Shown here in pieces: positions 7,464 through 14,752 of a DNA stretch of 18,337 nucleotides. The stretch comes from an uncultured Bacteroides sp. (GTDB lineage: Bacteria; Bacteroidota; Bacteroidia; Bacteroidales; UBA11471): positions 1 to 18,337 of the forward strand of contig CAJLYN010000017.1 in the NCBI GenBank assembly GCA_905210875.1, in the 5' to 3' direction. A model generated the notes under the pieces. That model was not told the DNA's origin. It made no database searches and saw nothing but the letters and a program-made list of their open reading frames with translations. The translations under genes were made by a program, and so were the position numbers. Position 1 is the first letter of the stretch. Each line of letters starts with the position of its first letter.

Positions 7464-8030
7464 ATGGACAAAAATTTATATACGATGATTGTCTACTCCG
7501 AAAACATTGCCGGTCTGCTCAACCAGATTACGGCCGTTTTCACCCGCAGACAAATCAATATTGAGAGTCTCAATGTGTCGGCCTCGTCGATAAAGGGTGT
7601 GCACAAATACACCATCACTGCTTGGGTCGATGAAGACACCATAAAAAAAATCGTTCGGCAGATAGAGAAAAAAATCGACGTTTTGCAGGCACACTATTTT
7701 ACCGATGAGGAGATATTCTCGCACGAAATAGCTCTCTATAAACTTTCGACGCCGGTGCTCGAACGTGAACCGAAAGTGTCGGAACTCATTCGTCGTTACA
7801 ATGCCCGTGTGGTAGAGGTGAATCCCACCTATTCGGCGTTGGAGAAAGACGGTACGACCGAAGATATCACCACCTTCTACGACGAACTGCAACAATTGGG
7901 TTGCGTACTTCAATTTGTGCGTTCGGGACGTATTGCTCTGACCAAGAGTTGCGTAGAGCGAGTCAATGAATTCCTGGCCGAACGGGAGGCCCGCTACTTG
8001 AAAGCCAAGCAGAACGAGGCAGCCAGATAA
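7464..8030 (+). CDS. ilvN: Acetolactate synthase small regulatory subunit (ACT domain)
   Basis: The regulatory partner of IlvB stimulates the catalytic subunit and usually confers feedback inhibition by valine. Residues ~4-78 form an ACT domain (YTMIVYSENIAGLLNQITAV, then RRQINIESLNVS), followed by the small-subunit C-terminal domain with ELIRRYNARVVEVNP and GRIALTKS. At 188 residues it is slightly longer than enterobacterial IlvH (~163), the extra being a charged C-terminal tail. The ATG follows the ilvB stop by 12 bases. Bacteroidota start sites often lack a strong Shine-Dalgarno sequence, and none is obvious here. Valine sensitivity cannot be judged from sequence alone. Confidence 0.95.
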   Translation: MDKNLYTMIVYSENIAGLLNQITAVFTRRQINIESLNVSASSIKGVHKYTITAWVDEDTIKKIVRQIEKKIDVLQAHYFTDEEIFSHEIALYKLSTPVLEREPKVSELIRRYNARVVEVNPTYSALEKDGTTEDITTFYDELQQLGCVLQFVRSGRIALTKSCVERVNEFLAEREARYLKAKQNEAAR

Positions 8031-8042
8031 ATATATGCTGTT

Positions 8043-8789
8043 ATGAGCGAAGATCAGAAAATCGGTACCTATCCGTTTGTTGTGGAGCCTTTCTGCTCCG
8101 ATTTCAGAGGTCGCCTCTCCATGGGCGTGCTGGGCAATCTGTTGTTGAATGTGGCCAATTTTCATGCTTCGGACAAAGGCTTCGGCATTACAACTTTGAA
8201 CGAAGGACACTACACCTGGGTTCTTTCGCGACTGGTGTTGGAGTTTGTCGAAGACGCTCCCCGTCAGACCGAGAAATTCTCCATACAGACGTGGGTCGAG
8301 AGCGTGTACCGCCTCTTTACCGACCGCAATTTCGCCGTGTTCGACAGCGAAGGAAAACCCCTCGGTTATGTCCGCTCGGTGTGGGCGATGATTGATGTTG
8401 ATACCCGCAAGCCGGTCGACCTTCTCAGCATCAACGACGGGGCCATAACCCGTTACGTATGCGACAACCCTTGTCCCATCGAACGCCCCGGTAAAATTAA
8501 ACCCGTAGTATCTCAACCAGTATATGAGCGGGTGATACGGTACAGCGACATCGACATTAACGGTCATGTCAACAGCATCAAGTATATCGACCATATACTC
8601 GATATTTTCCCTCTCGACCTCTATAAGACGCGAAGGGTAAAACGTTTCGAGATAGCCTATGTCAACGAGAGCCGTTATGGCGACACGCTGCAATTCTATT
8701 GTCAGGACATGGGGCAGGGTGAGTACCATATCGAAGTGAAAAAGATTGACGGCGAAATTATTTGCCGCAGTAAAGTGATATTTATTTAA
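8043..8789 (+). CDS. Acyl-ACP thioesterase (Fat family, double hotdog) inside the ilv operon
   Basis: This 248-residue protein belongs to the acyl-ACP thioesterase family (PF01643), which hydrolyses acyl-ACP to free fatty acid. The N-terminal hotdog covers roughly residues 5-140 and the C-terminal one 155-248. The second hotdog carries YSDIDINGHVNSIKYIDH, matching the plant FatA/FatB active-site motif; Asp171, Asn173 and His175 fit the catalytic set, and Glu209 in VNESRYGDTL fits the downstream catalytic Glu. The plant Cys next to that Glu is Ser210 here. It lies 12 bases after ilvN and 29 before ilvC in the same direction, so it is a true operon member. From memory, the homologue BT2075 of Bacteroides thetaiotaomicron has a crystal structure (2ESS) and a similar location. 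Chain-length or branch preference is unknown; location suggests a tie to keto-acid-primed branched fatty acids. Confidence 0.9.
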   Translation: MSEDQKIGTYPFVVEPFCSDFRGRLSMGVLGNLLLNVANFHASDKGFGITTLNEGHYTWVLSRLVLEFVEDAPRQTEKFSIQTWVESVYRLFTDRNFAVFDSEGKPLGYVRSVWAMIDVDTRKPVDLLSINDGAITRYVCDNPCPIERPGKIKPVVSQPVYERVIRYSDIDINGHVNSIKYIDHILDIFPLDLYKTRRVKRFEIAYVNESRYGDTLQFYCQDMGQGEYHIEVKKIDGEIICRSKVIFI

Positions 8790-8818
8790 TTGTTTCATAC
8801 TTAAAAAACCAGACAAAA

Positions 8819-9865
8819 ATGGCAGTAATTAATTTTGGCGGTGTTGACGAGAATGTCGTTACCCGTGAAGAATTTCCGTTGGAAAAAGCAAGAGAAGTAC
8901 TCAAAGATGAGGTAATCGCAGTTATCGGTTATGGCGTGCAAGGTCCCGGTCAGAGCCTCAATCTGCGCGACAACGGTTTCAACGTTATCGTAGGACAGCG
9001 CAAAGGTGGTAAAACCTGGGATAAGGCCGTAGCCGACGGTTGGGTACCCGGCGAAACTCTTTTTGAAATCGAAGAGGCCTGCAAGCGCGCTACCATTATC
9101 CAATACTTGCTCTCCGATGCTGCTCAAATCGAAGTGTGGCCCCGCATCAAACCTTATCTCACCGCCGGAAAAGCCCTCTACTTTTCGCACGGCTTCGGTA
9201 TCACCTACAAAGATCGCACCCACATCATTCCTCCTGCCGACATCGATGTTATCATGATAGCTCCTAAAGGTTCGGGAACCAGCTTGCGCCGTATGTTCCT
9301 CCAAGGTCGCGGTCTCAATTCGAGTTACGCCATTTATCAAGACGCTACCGGCCGTGCCAAAGAGCGCGTGATTGCTCTCGGTATCGGCGTAGGTTCGGGC
9401 TATCTCTTTGAAACCACTTTCAAAAAAGAGGTTTACTCCGACCTTACCGGCGAACGCGGAACACTGATGGGTGCTATTCAGGGTCTCCTGCTGGCTCAAT
9501 ATGAGGTGCTGCGCGAACATGGCCACGAACCCTCCGAGGCTTTCAACGAAACAGTTGAGGAGCTCACCCAGTCGCTGATGCCTCTTTTCGCCGAAAAGGG
9601 TATGGACTGGATGTATGCCAACTGCTCGACGACGGCTCAACGCGGTGCCCTCGACTGGATGGGTCCGTTCCACGATGCCGTGAAACCCGTCTTTGAGAAA
9701 CTCTACAACGAGGTGGCTTGCGGAAACGAAGCTCAACGCTCTATCGACACCAACAGCAAACCCGACTATCGCGAAGGTCTCGAAAAAGAGTTGGCCGCTC
9801 TGCGCGAAAGCGAAATGTGGCGTACCGGTGCTGTAGTTCGCAAACTTCGTCCCGAAAACAACTAA
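8819..9865 (+). CDS. ilvC: Ketol-acid reductoisomerase
   Basis: IlvC isomerises and reduces acetolactate or acetohydroxybutyrate to the dihydroxy acids used by IlvD, with NADPH and Mg2+. The 348-residue, single-knot (class I-like) protein has the Rossmann motif IGYGVQGPGQ (Gly37-Gly44) and a cofactor-loop segment QRKGGKTWDK whose basic residues suggest NADPH. FSHGFGI holds the conserved His124, and DLTGERGTLMGAIQG gives the metal ligands Asp208 and Glu212. The N-terminal segment before the Rossmann motif follows the Bacteroidota form. It is the last operon gene and is followed by an intrinsic terminator at 9888-9928. The operon order here is D-B-N-thioesterase-C. Confidence 0.96.
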   Translation: MAVINFGGVDENVVTREEFPLEKAREVLKDEVIAVIGYGVQGPGQSLNLRDNGFNVIVGQRKGGKTWDKAVADGWVPGETLFEIEEACKRATIIQYLLSDAAQIEVWPRIKPYLTAGKALYFSHGFGITYKDRTHIIPPADIDVIMIAPKGSGTSLRRMFLQGRGLNSSYAIYQDATGRAKERVIALGIGVGSGYLFETTFKKEVYSDLTGERGTLMGAIQGLLLAQYEVLREHGHEPSEAFNETVEELTQSLMPLFAEKGMDWMYANCSTTAQRGALDWMGPFHDAVKPVFEKLYNEVACGNEAQRSIDTNSKPDYREGLEKELAALRESEMWRTGAVVRKLRPENN

Positions 9866-9887
9866 TCTCTTGTCGATTCACCGATAG

Positions 9888-9928
9888 AAAATCGGGCAGG
9901 GCCTTTGGCGGTTCTGCCCGGATTTTTT
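9888..9928 (+). terminator. Intrinsic terminator of the ilv operon
   Basis: AAAATCGGGCAG (9888-9899) pairs with CTGCCC and GATTTT (9914-9926) with one bulged G at 9920, and a run of six T (9923-9928) closes the structure. It begins 22 bases after the ilvC stop. Confidence 0.82.
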
Positions 9929-10002
9929 GTGCGCCGCCGCAAACAAACCCTCCTCGGCGGCGTTTTGCTCGAAAAGAGTGTGCATTTTTTTTAGAAAACT
10001 AT

Positions 10003-10032
10003 CTTGCACAACCTCTTTTTTCTGTAAATTCG
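10003..10032 (+). promoter_or_regulatory. Possible promoter of the tamB-tamL operon
   Basis: CTTG (10003-10006), an 18-base spacer and TAAATTCG (10025-10032) resemble the Bacteroides TTTG / TAnnTTTG pattern with one mismatch in each box. The start would fall near 10039, leaving about 15 bases before the ATG at 10054. A promoter is needed here because a terminator lies upstream. Confidence 0.4.
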
Positions 10033-10053
10033 TCGTGTATTATTGGCAGAGAA

Positions 10054-11343
10054 ATGAGACGTTTGTTCCGATATGTGGCTGTTGTGTGGCTGTCTGTTCT
10101 CGGGCTGCTGTTCCTGCTGGTGGCATTGCTTTATGTGCCACCCGTGCAGCGGGCCGGGGTGAGAATGGCTTCTGACATGCTTTCCGATTCGTCAATGACG
10201 GTTTCGGTCTCGGACCTCCGTTTGCGCTTCCCGCTGCGACTCGACCTCTCGGGTGTATGCGTGATTGCCGGAGGCGATACCCTCTGTGCGTTGCAGTCGC
10301 TGCATACCGAGGTACGGCTTCTGCCGTTGCTCCGTGGAGAGGCGGTTGTTCCCCGGTTGTCGCTCCAAGACGTTTTCTTTGCCTATGCCGACACCACCGG
10401 TTTTGCCATTGGGGTGCGTCTCGACAGTGCGCTGATTGCTCCCGTAAACGTGCATCTCCGTGAGATGTCGCTCCGGGCAGGCCTTTTGCAGCTGGGCGGA
10501 GGGTCGGTTACCTTGACAAACGGGCAACCGGTACCCGACGTCGATGCCGATACGACGGCGACGGCTCCTCTGGCATGGCGCTTTGCTGTTGACTCGATAG
10601 CTTTGCAGGATATAGATTATCTGATGACGGGTGCCTATCGGGAGTCGTTCCTTTCAGCGGCTGCCGGGGGCGTGGAGGCTCTTGGCGCCTCGGTCGACCT
10701 GTCTCGTCAGCAGGTCGATGTGGAGAGTCTCTTCCTGCACCGGGGTAGCTTGTCGATGCTTACCGATACCTCTGTTGTCATACCTCCTTCTCCCGAAGAA
10801 CCCGTCGTTGCCGACGGGGCCTCTGCGCCGTGGACGGTTGTGGCCCGACGGGTGGGTATCGATGGCACACAGGTCGTTTATGGTGTGAAAGGTCATGCTC
10901 CCCGTAAGGGTTTCGACGCCTCCTTCATAGAAATCTCCGATTTGGCCCTGCGGCTCGACTCGGTCTATAACCGGGGGGGCGATGTGGCTGCCCGGTTGCG
11001 GTCGTTGTCGTTGACCGAGCGTTCGGGGCTGGCGGTTGACCGGGGCGAGGCCTCGTTCTCCATGGATTCGGCAGCCGTGAGTCTGGAAGCCTTACTCCAC
11101 CCTCACGGCTTCGCTCCTGGCCGATGCCTCCGCTCTTGCCATGAATGGCCGTGCTGCTCTCTCGGCGACAATGAATGTGGAAGCGGGTCTCGACGATGTG
11201 GAGCTGTTCATGCCGGCACTCGATACGTTGTTGGCGGCTCTGCCTTTCCGGTCGTTCACCTTGCAACTGGACGCCGAAGGGCTGTTGGACAGCCTGCGGC
11301 TGACCCGTTTTCGCGCCACTCTGCCCGATGCGGCCGATTTTGA
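10054..11343 (+). CDS. tamB: TamB-like envelope protein, N-terminal fragment (frameshifted)
   Basis: The ATG at 10054 starts a signal-anchor: MRRLFRYVAV, a hydrophobic helix over about residues 7-29, then YVPPVQRAG, the arrangement seen at the start of AsmA/TamB proteins. An open frame extends upstream to 9718 but runs through the ilv terminator and is rejected. Residues ~45-345 are repetitive beta-rich TamB groove sequence. After about residue 347 (base ~11090) the sequence turns into an unrelated Arg/Cys/His-rich tail (GRCLRSCHEWPCC) that ends at 11343, while the natural continuation lies in the +1-shifted frame. A single extra base, or loss of a few bases, near 11085-11110 explains this. 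TamB normally spans the periplasm from the inner membrane to the TamA/TamL barrel. A real frameshift would sever the inner-membrane anchor from the C-terminal domain. Confidence 0.78.
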   Translation: MRRLFRYVAVVWLSVLGLLFLLVALLYVPPVQRAGVRMASDMLSDSSMTVSVSDLRLRFPLRLDLSGVCVIAGGDTLCALQSLHTEVRLLPLLRGEAVVPRLSLQDVFFAYADTTGFAIGVRLDSALIAPVNVHLREMSLRAGLLQLGGGSVTLTNGQPVPDVDADTTATAPLAWRFAVDSIALQDIDYLMTGAYRESFLSAAAGGVEALGASVDLSRQQVDVESLFLHRGSLSMLTDTSVVIPPSPEEPVVADGASAPWTVVARRVGIDGTQVVYGVKGHAPRKGFDASFIEISDLALRLDSVYNRGGDVAARLRSLSLTERSGLAVDRGEASFSMDSAAVSLEALLHPHGFAPGRCLRSCHEWPCCSLGDNECGSGSRRCGAVHAGTRYVVGGSAFPVVHLATGRRRAVGQPAADPFSRHSARCGRF

Positions 11344-14300
11344 GGCCGTCGCTACCGTGCAGTCGCTCACCCGGGCCGACAGCCTGGCGGCACAAGCCGC
11401 TCTTTCGGCTCGGTTATACCGCTTGTCGTTTATTCCCCGATTGATGGGGGGCGCTGAGGCCGGGCAGTTTGCTTTGCCCGATTCGATGGCGATGGAGAGC
11501 CGGGTTGCTTTCCGCAATGGCCGTGATGTGCAGGCGCAACTCTCCTGGGAGGCCTTGCAGGGCATGGCCCGTCTTGATGCCTCATATCGGTTTGCCGATA
11601 CGGCCTATCGTGTCGAGACACAGTGGCGGGCGTTTCCCGTCGATGCCTTTCTGCCGCATGAAAATGTCGGCCCCCTGACCTTCTCTCTGCAAGCCGATGG
11701 TTGCGGGCTCGACCCGTTCTCGCCCCGCATGCGGGCCGAGGCGGTACTTTATGTCGACAGTCTCGATTACGGCGGCTACCGTTTCCGTGATTTCGGTCTC
11801 GACGCCGCGCTCGATTCCGGTCGGGTAGGGGCGCATGTCCTGTGTGTCGACAGTGCTGCCCGTCTCGATTTGCAGTTGACGGGCCTCATCGATTCTTCTG
11901 ACTATACGGCCCGCCTTACCGGCGAGATAGACTGGCTCGATTTGAAGACTGCCCGTCTTGCCGACGACTCCTTGACCTTCTCGTCTTCTATTGATGTGCA
12001 GGCCTGGGCTAACAACAAAAACGAATATGCCGTGAAGACTCGGCTCGATATGGTGGGGTTGCATCTCCTGGATATGGACAATCTCTTCGACCATATTGTC
12101 GTTACGGCCGATGTGTTGCAGGATTCGCTCGATGCTCGGGTCGATTTCCCCGGAGCGCAGTTGGCCTTCTCGTCGCCGGTGGGTGTCGATTCGCTTCTGG
12201 CCGATGTTTCGGCCTTGGGCGATTCGGTTGCGCGTGCGCTTCATGTCAAACGTGTCGACCCGTCGGCGTGGTGTGCCATGTTGCCCGATTTCCAGTTGCA
12301 GGGCCGGTTGGTGCCCGAGCAGGTTGTAGAGAAGCTGTTGGCCGGGAGCGGGGTCGTATTCGATTCTCTCCACATCTCGTCAGGTAATGCTCCCGATGTG
12401 CCGTTCTTCTTTGAGGCGCAGGCCGAGGGGGTAGCGCTCTCTTCCTTTGCGGCCGATACGCTGACCGCCTCTCTGCATCACGATGGCGAACGGTTGCGCT
12501 ATGCCGTGCAGTTGGGAAACACTCCCGCCACGTCGGCGTTGCTGGCCCGGGCCGGTGTCTCAGGCTATGTGGCGCAGAACGAACTTTACGCTGCGCTGCG
12601 GCAGTACGATCAGGAGCAGGTGCCCGGCTTGGTTCTCGACATGGGTGCTCGCGTGTCCGACTCTCTGCTGCATCTGACGCTGGCTCCTGAATCGCCTACA
12701 CTGGGTGTTCCCGACTGGTCGCTCAATGCCGATAACTTTATCGATTACTATTTCGACGGACGCCTGGCGGCCGATGTGCTGCTGCGGCACGATATACAGT
12801 CGTTCTCGTTATGGTCGGGTGCGAATCCCGGTGCCGACACGATATATCTCGATATCGAGAATCTGAGACTGGCCCCCATTTTGCAGACATTGCCCGGGAC
12901 ACCTCCCGTGTCGGCCCTTCTCTCTACGGCGCTGTCGACCGATTTTTCCGGCGGCTATCCCGTGGTGAGTGGAACAGTGTGTCTCGACTCGATGCTCTAC
13001 GACGGCCGGTGGGTGGGAAACATGGCTCTTGCACTCGATTACCGTCAGCTCTCGTCCACGCTCATGCAGGCAGGGGCGACCCTGGCTGTCGACACGCTCG
13101 ATGCCGTCGAACTGTCGCTCCGTTACGATACCGATACCTTGTCGGCCGAGCCGCTCGATTTAAAAGTCGGTTTTCCCGCCTTCCCCCTGTCGGTGGCCAA
13201 TGCTTTCCTGCCCGACGATATGGCGCGGATAGAGGGTCTGCTGCGGGGCGATGTGTCGCTATCGGGACGTATTGATGCTCCCCGTATGGCCGGGCGTCTC
13301 TCTGTCGAGGAGGGGCGTGCCGTGATACCGATGGTGGGGGCTTCGTTCCGTTTTTCACCGGCGGTCGTTTCAATGTCGGGGAGCCGTGTGCAGATTGATA
13401 CCTTCTGCATATCGGGACCCAACAACGAGCCGCTCAACATTACCGGCCATGTCGATGTCGCCGACCTTACCCGCCCCTATGTCGATGCCCGTGTGGCGGG
13501 GCATAACTTTGAAATTTTCAATCAGTCCAAGAACCGCACCTCGATGCTTTATGGCAAGGCCGCGGCCGATGTCGATGCCTCGGTGCGCGGGTATGCCGAT
13601 GCATTGTCGGTGCGTGGCAATTTCGTCCTGCTCAACGGTACCGAAGCCACCTATGTCTTGCGCGAGAGCAATTCGCTGCCGGGGGAGAACAACTACGGCG
13701 ACATGGTTACCTTCACCTCGTTTGCCGATACCGTGAGCGAAGAGTCGGCTCCGACGTTCCGTCCGGTATCGGGCATGGATATGTTGGTCAACGTAGATAT
13801 AGGCAATGCGGTATCGCTCTCGGTCGAGCTCACCCCCGACGGGAACAGCCGCATCGACTTGCAGGGCGGCGGTAGCCTTACCTACTCCATGAACAAGTTG
13901 GGCGACAGCCGATTTACCGGCCGCTACGAGCTGTCGGGCGGTACGGTGTGCTATACGCCTCCGCTTATCGGGCAGAAACTCTTTTCCATCAAGGAGGGTA
14001 GCTCGGTAGTGTGGGAGGGCGACATGGCCGACCCTGTGCTGGATATCACGGCCATCGACAAACTGTCGGTCGATGTAGCCTCGGGCGGGACCACACGCAC
14101 GGTACAGTTTCAGGTGTCTATTGCCATTACCCAGTCGCTCGACAATCTCTCCATCGTTTTCGATGTGGCTGCGCCGGGCGACATGACCATACAGAATGAG
14201 CTCACTTCCATGACCGCCGAGCAGCGGGCCTCCCAGGCGATGAGTCTGCTCATCTACAATACCTACACCGGCCCCAGTGCGTCGCAGGGCGACCTTTTTA

Positions 14301-14752
14301 CGGGCAATCCGCTCAACCAGTTCCTGCAAAACGAGTTGAACAAGTGGTCGCGCAACAACCTCAAAAACGTGAACCTCAGCTTTGGTATCAATAGTCGAGG
14401 CGAGGCCGACGGGACGATGCGCACCGACTACTCCTACCAGCTTTCCAAAGACCTTTTCAACGACCGGGTGCGCATCGTTGTCGGGGGTAGCTATTCACCC
14501 GACGACAATTCGACTCAGGCCCTGAAAGAAAATCTGGTCGACGACATCGCCCTCGAATACAAGCTCGACCGGCGCGACAACATGGTGTTGAAAATATTCC
14601 GTCACACGGGGCAGGAGACCATTCTCGAAGGTGAGGTAACCGAGACGGGGCTGGGCTTTGCCGTGCGAAAGAAACTGTCGCGCCTGGCCGATCTCTTCCG
14701 CCGTTCGTCCCGCAAACAGCAAGTGTCAAACCCTTCATCGTCGCAGCCATGA
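11141..14752 (+). CDS. tamB: TamB-like protein, main C-terminal part (DUF490/TamB domain)
   Basis: This 1203-residue frame continues the TamB started at 10054; together they give about 1,565 residues, normal for Bacteroidota TamB. In this frame a stop lies at 11078-11080, and sensible TamB-like sequence (STLTASLLADASALA) starts before the first ATG at 11141, so the ATG is not a natural gene start. The protein is a long series of short beta strands rich in Asp-Ser and Leu, as expected of the hydrophobic groove. The C-terminal ~400 residues are the TamB domain: residues ~764-800 (LNITGHVDVADLTRPYVDAR), ~890 (VSLSVELTPDGNSRIDL), then MTAEQRASQAMSLLIYNTY and NQFLQNELNKWSRN, ending in a basic Ser-rich tail. 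The stop overlaps the next ATG as ATGA, coupling it to the downstream tamL. The role is lipid transport or protein assembly at the outer membrane. Confidence 0.88.
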   Translation: MNGRAALSATMNVEAGLDDVELFMPALDTLLAALPFRSFTLQLDAEGLLDSLRLTRFRATLPDAADFEAVATVQSLTRADSLAAQAALSARLYRLSFIPRLMGGAEAGQFALPDSMAMESRVAFRNGRDVQAQLSWEALQGMARLDASYRFADTAYRVETQWRAFPVDAFLPHENVGPLTFSLQADGCGLDPFSPRMRAEAVLYVDSLDYGGYRFRDFGLDAALDSGRVGAHVLCVDSAARLDLQLTGLIDSSDYTARLTGEIDWLDLKTARLADDSLTFSSSIDVQAWANNKNEYAVKTRLDMVGLHLLDMDNLFDHIVVTADVLQDSLDARVDFPGAQLAFSSPVGVDSLLADVSALGDSVARALHVKRVDPSAWCAMLPDFQLQGRLVPEQVVEKLLAGSGVVFDSLHISSGNAPDVPFFFEAQAEGVALSSFAADTLTASLHHDGERLRYAVQLGNTPATSALLARAGVSGYVAQNELYAALRQYDQEQVPGLVLDMGARVSDSLLHLTLAPESPTLGVPDWSLNADNFIDYYFDGRLAADVLLRHDIQSFSLWSGANPGADTIYLDIENLRLAPILQTLPGTPPVSALLSTALSTDFSGGYPVVSGTVCLDSMLYDGRWVGNMALALDYRQLSSTLMQAGATLAVDTLDAVELSLRYDTDTLSAEPLDLKVGFPAFPLSVANAFLPDDMARIEGLLRGDVSLSGRIDAPRMAGRLSVEEGRAVIPMVGASFRFSPAVVSMSGSRVQIDTFCISGPNNEPLNITGHVDVADLTRPYVDARVAGHNFEIFNQSKNRTSMLYGKAAADVDASVRGYADALSVRGNFVLLNGTEATYVLRESNSLPGENNYGDMVTFTSFADTVSEESAPTFRPVSGMDMLVNVDIGNAVSLSVELTPDGNSRIDLQGGGSLTYSMNKLGDSRFTGRYELSGGTVCYTPPLIGQKLFSIKEGSSVVWEGDMADPVLDITAIDKLSVDVASGGTTRTVQFQVSIAITQSLDNLSIVFDVAAPGDMTIQNELTSMTAEQRASQAMSLLIYNTYTGPSASQGDLFTGNPLNQFLQNELNKWSRNNLKNVNLSFGINSRGEADGTMRTDYSYQLSKDLFNDRVRIVVGGSYSPDDNSTQALKENLVDDIALEYKLDRRDNMVLKIFRHTGQETILEGEVTETGLGFAVRKKLSRLADLFRRSSRKQQVSNPSSSQP

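Noticed and set aside
7476..8816. 446-codon antisense frame across ilvN and the thioesterase
   Set aside because: It covers two clearly real genes on the other strand and shows no family motifs; a codon-bias shadow.
9718..10053. Upstream extension of the tamB N-terminal frame
   Set aside because: It overlaps the ilvC 3' end and runs through the ilv terminator. The signal-anchor at the ATG 10054 (MRRLFRYVAV) marks the real start.
11078..11110. Programmed ribosomal frameshift in tamB
   Set aside because: No slippery heptamer or obvious stimulatory hairpin was seen, and TamB is not known to use recoding; error or mutation is simpler.
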